The notes beneath the pieces are model-generated. The model was given only the letters and a program-made list of their open reading frames with translations, was not told the DNA's origin and made no database searches. A DNA stretch of 16,414 nucleotides from Anaerofilum faecale (GTDB taxonomy: Bacteria > Bacillota > Clostridia > Oscillospirales > Ruminococcaceae), in contig DXFV01000049.1 in assembly GCA_019114265.1 (NCBI GenBank), forward strand, positions 1-16,414, given 5' to 3'. Position numbers and translations under genes: made by a program. Positions within the stretch are counted from its first letter, which is position 1. Each line of letters begins with the position of its first letter. Of this stretch, positions 14,109-16,414 are shown piece after piece.

Positions 14109-14159
14109 CCTCGACCTCATCCGGCGCTTCGCGGCACCTTCCCCTGCAGGGGAAGGCGT
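14109..14159. repeat. REP-like palindromic intergenic repeat, copy 4
   Basis: CCTCGACCTCATCCGG, a short GCGCTTCGCGGC hairpin, CACCTTCCCCTGCAGGGGAAGGCGTT. It is closest to copies 1 and 2 in its second half and lies 83 bp after copy 3. Apart from the terminators and copies 3 and 4, the 396 bp between the convergent carboxypeptidase and DUF3048 genes (13845-14240) hold nothing I can identify. Confidence 0.8.
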
Positions 14160-14179
14160 TCCCCCTCTTTTCAACAAAC

Positions 14180-14213
14180 AGCGCCCCCGCGGGATTTGCC
14201 CTGCGGGGGCGCT
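14180..14213 (-). terminator. Terminator of the DUF3048 operon
   Basis: AGCGCCCCCGC (14180-14190) pairs with 14203-14213, and GGG (14191-14193) with CCC (14199-14201), leaving one bulged T at 14202 and a 5-nt loop. On the minus strand TGTTTGTTG follows. It begins 27 bp beyond the stop codon at 14241. Confidence 0.8.
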
Positions 14214-14240
14214 GCTTGTGTCTTTGTGTCTGCGATCGTG

Positions 14241-15371
14241 TCAGGCGGTGGCCGCCGAGGCCGAGGAGGCGTCCGCCGAAGCGCCGCCCAGCAGCGCCAC
14301 GCCGTCCACCGTGAGGCTTTCGCCGTCGGTGCCGCTCAGCAGGCCGATGTAGGTCTTGCCCGCCTTCACGGACAGCGCCTTTCCGTCCTCGCCGAACAGG
14401 CACAGCGGCTGTTCCGGATCGCCCTTTTCCCAGCGCACCGGCTGCAGCTTCCCGCCGCAGATCCACCAGCCTTCGCCCTGCGTCAGCTCGAAATCGGTGT
14501 GCACGCCGTCCGGTTTCAGGCGGGTGTCCACCTGCAGCAGCAGCAGGTTGTCGAAGGCCAGCTGGGTGTTGTCGTTGGCGTCCACGTGGGGCGCGCCGTC
14601 GAAGCTGGTTTTCAGGTATTTGCCCTGCCCGGCGTCGTAGGTGAAGCCGGCGGGCGTCTCGTAGGAATAGCTCATCTGCACGCTGGCGGCCGTCTGGTCG
14701 CCGGAGACCGCCGCGTCGGCAGCGAAGTCGAGCAGCGGGATCATGCCGCCGTCCGGCTGGATGCCCCGGGTCTCCATCGCCTGGGACAGCGCCGCGGCGT
14801 GGGTGTACCAGCTGTGTTCGCTGCCGGTGCGGTTGCCGTCGGCGTCGCGGGTGAGCATCCGGCTGCGGTCGAGGTCAAAGCAGCTGGTGCCCAGCACGAG
14901 GCCGTCGATGGTGGTCCAGCTGTAATAATTCAGGAAATTGTTGGCAAAGCTGCTGGAGCCGATGTGCACCGGCACGGCGTTCAGCGGCATGGCCAGCTGC
15001 AAAAACACATCGCGCGCACTGCGCACCGGGCCCACCCGTGTCTCCATATCGTCCACACGGCTGTACAGGCACATCAGGCGGGTGACGCCGCCCTCGGTGA
15101 CGGCCTCCACCATCGCGTCGGCCTTGCCGATGCCCCACTGGGGATAGGCCCTGCGGGTGTTGTCGATCATCACCGCAAAGGGGCGCGGCGCCTGTTCGGT
15201 GCCCTCGTCCAGCGCAAGGCCGGTGAGCGGCCAGGCTTCGGTCTGGGGCTGGGCTTCGATGATGGGCTCCTGCGCGGCGGGGGGCGCCGAGGCCGGGCCG
15301 CTGTCCGAGGCAGCCGGGGCGCACCCGGCCAGCATGGCCAGGCACAGCCCGGCGATCAAGATACGTTTCAT
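14241..15371 (-). CDS. DUF3048 (YerB-like) lipoprotein
   Basis: 376 residues. Lipobox LAGC with Cys17 and an Ala/Pro/Ser spacer to ~55. The DUF3048 signatures follow in order: RPFAVMIDNTRRAYPQWGIG (~63-82), EAVTEGGVTRLMCLYS, RVGPVRSARDVF, then the C-terminal half with QLAFDNLLLLQVDTRLKPDG and WEKGDPEQPLCLFGEDGKA. The family is widespread in Firmicutes as surface lipoproteins; its biochemical function is not established. The ATG at 15371 has a GGAAGG ribosome site, 23 bp after the upstream paralogue's stop codon, so the two form an operon. An Ala/Ser-rich end (~360-376) is unlike the paralogue. Family assignment is secure; function unknown. Confidence 0.9.
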   Translation of the reverse strand: MKRILIAGLCLAMLAGCAPAASDSGPASAPPAAQEPIIEAQPQTEAWPLTGLALDEGTEQAPRPFAVMIDNTRRAYPQWGIGKADAMVEAVTEGGVTRLMCLYSRVDDMETRVGPVRSARDVFLQLAMPLNAVPVHIGSSSFANNFLNYYSWTTIDGLVLGTSCFDLDRSRMLTRDADGNRTGSEHSWYTHAAALSQAMETRGIQPDGGMIPLLDFAADAAVSGDQTAASVQMSYSYETPAGFTYDAGQGKYLKTSFDGAPHVDANDNTQLAFDNLLLLQVDTRLKPDGVHTDFELTQGEGWWICGGKLQPVRWEKGDPEQPLCLFGEDGKALSVKAGKTYIGLLSGTDGESLTVDGVALLGGASADASSASAATA

Positions 15372-15394
15372 CTGTTTCCTTCCCGGCGGGAGGT

Positions 15395-16414
15395 TCAGCC
15401 CGCCTGCGCGGCGCTGTCGGCCGCCTGCTGCACCTCGTCGGGCGCTTCAAACTTTTCGGCTTCGCTCAGCGGGGCCACCGCCACATAGGTGGTGCCGGTG
15501 TTCAGCTGCACGGGGATCTCGTTGCCGTCGCCGTCGAGGAACTCCAGAACCGACATGTCGTTGTTCTTCCTCCAGCGGATCTTCTCGTAGCGGCCGCCGT
15601 TGTAGTAGTAGCCCACGCCGCCGTAGTTGTACTCGGCATACTGCAGGTCGGTGGACTCGTGGCCCGGATAGGTGTGGATGTCGGTGAACAGCACCAGCAC
15701 GTTGTCGAAGTTCAGCTGGACGTTGTTGTTCTCGTCCACGGTGGGGGTGAAGCTTCCGCCGGCATACTGGCTCATCAGATACTTGCCGCTGGCGCTGTCG
15801 TAGGTCAGGCGGGTGCGGTAGGTCTGGGAGTGGTAGACGGTCACCTCATTGGCCTCGCCGCCGGTGAGCGTGCGGGCCGGTTCGTCGTAGTTGACGAAGT
15901 TGAACACCGGGCTGTTGTAGGTGCGGTTCATGTCGATGCCGCGGCTGGTCACCAGGGCGGAGATCTTCTCGCCGCTGGTGTAGGCGGTGTGCTCCAGGCT
16001 GTAGCCCTGGTTCAGACGGGACTGGTCGCGCCAGACCACGTTGTCGACGTATTTGCCGTCGAGGTTGTAGTCGCCGTAGTCGTAGTTTTCGATGAACTCC
16101 TCCTGCACCGAGCTCTCGCCCACATGCACGAACAGGGCCTGGTAGGGCAGGATCAGGCGGAAGAACTGGTCGCGGCCGGAGCGGACCGGGCCGACGGTGG
16201 GGATGGTCTTGTAGTCGTCGTACAGCGCCATGAAGCGGCTGATGCCGCCCTCCACGCGGATCTCAAACAGGACCTTCGCATCGGACAGGCCGCGCTGCGG
16301 GCGGCAGGCGGCGATGTTGTTCACCATGATGGCGGTGATGCGGGTGTTGGGAACGGTGCCGTCCTCCCGCTTTTCGCCGGTGAGCACCTCGGCGGTGTAG
16401 GGGGGCGGGGTGGG
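15395..16414 (-). CDS. Second DUF3048 family protein, 5' end beyond window
   Basis: 340 codons are visible. The frame is open through the right edge, so the N-terminus (probably a signal sequence) is missing. A GTG at 16387 is internal, because the reading frame continues upstream as PTPPPYTAEV, a typical linker before the domain. DUF3048 signatures: ITAIMVNNIAACRPQRGLSD, RVEGGISRFMALYDDY, VGPVRSGRDQFFRL, then NVQLNFDNVLVLFTDIHTYP and IRWRKNNDMSVLEFLDGDGN. It is clearly related to the downstream protein (14241-15371) but well diverged, so the duplication is old. The visible part is richer in Asn and Tyr than its paralogue. Both are presumably surface proteins acting together or on related ligands; function unknown. 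Confidence 0.9.
   Translation of the reverse strand, partial: PTPPPYTAEVLTGEKREDGTVPNTRITAIMVNNIAACRPQRGLSDAKVLFEIRVEGGISRFMALYDDYKTIPTVGPVRSGRDQFFRLILPYQALFVHVGESSVQEEFIENYDYGDYNLDGKYVDNVVWRDQSRLNQGYSLEHTAYTSGEKISALVTSRGIDMNRTYNSPVFNFVNYDEPARTLTGGEANEVTVYHSQTYRTRLTYDSASGKYLMSQYAGGSFTPTVDENNNVQLNFDNVLVLFTDIHTYPGHESTDLQYAEYNYGGVGYYYNGGRYEKIRWRKNNDMSVLEFLDGDGNEIPVQLNTGTTYVAVAPLSEAEKFEAPDEVQQAADSAAQAG

Overview
The window looks like a chromosomal segment from a GC-rich Clostridia species, most like the gut Oscillospirales (Faecalibacterium/Gemmiger/Subdoligranulum type). The pointers are AGGAGG-type ribosome binding sites, a SigI/RsgI pair, DUF3048 and YibE/F proteins, many Cys-lipoproteins, and short palindromic intergenic repeats starting near TTCGACCTCATCC. 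The genus is an inference. No rRNA, tRNA, IS element or CRISPR array was seen.

Layout. (1) 1-3060, minus strand: a YibE/F membrane protein, driven by a near-consensus promoter through a ~210-nt leader, then a large secreted protein with a chitobiase-type C-terminal domain and a 435-bp tandem repeat; this gene runs off the left edge. (2) 3238-6077, minus strand: a SigI sigma factor, its RsgI anti-sigma (ATGA overlap), and then a separately promoted lipoprotein with an RsgI-like extracellular domain, a PepSY domain and a long Asp-heptad tail. Both RsgI and the lipoprotein end in poly-Asp tails. The sigI and lipoprotein genes share a two-block promoter motif at identical spacing. (3) 6143-8445, minus strand: a two-gene operon of a YhhN/TMEM86-family membrane protein (lysoplasmalogenase family) and a class-3 (fatty-aldehyde type) aldehyde dehydrogenase, from a TTGACT-17-TATACT promoter. 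(4) 8606-10768, minus strand: a lipoprotein combining an N-terminal BNR/propeller-like region with a solute-binding-protein-like region. It is divergent from (5) 10853-12931, plus strand: an OmpR-type response regulator and histidine kinase. (6) 13080-13898, plus strand: a VanY-like (M15) carboxypeptidase lipoprotein. (7) 14180-16414, minus strand: two tandem DUF3048 (YerB-like) proteins, the first cut by the right edge.

How the parts fit. Nearly every gene product is exported, lipid-anchored or membrane-bound, so the region reads as an envelope sensing and maintenance neighbourhood. The strongest candidate for an undescribed system is the SigI module. Its RsgI lacks the carbohydrate-binding domains known from cellulolytic clostridia and carries an acidic tail instead, and a lipoprotein paralogue of its extracellular domain appears to be in the same regulon. 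Cation or polycation sensing at the cell surface is a reasonable hypothesis, not a demonstrated function. The second interesting unit is the YhhN-aldehyde dehydrogenase operon, which makes chemical sense as release and oxidation of fatty aldehydes from plasmalogens, lipids known in clostridia.
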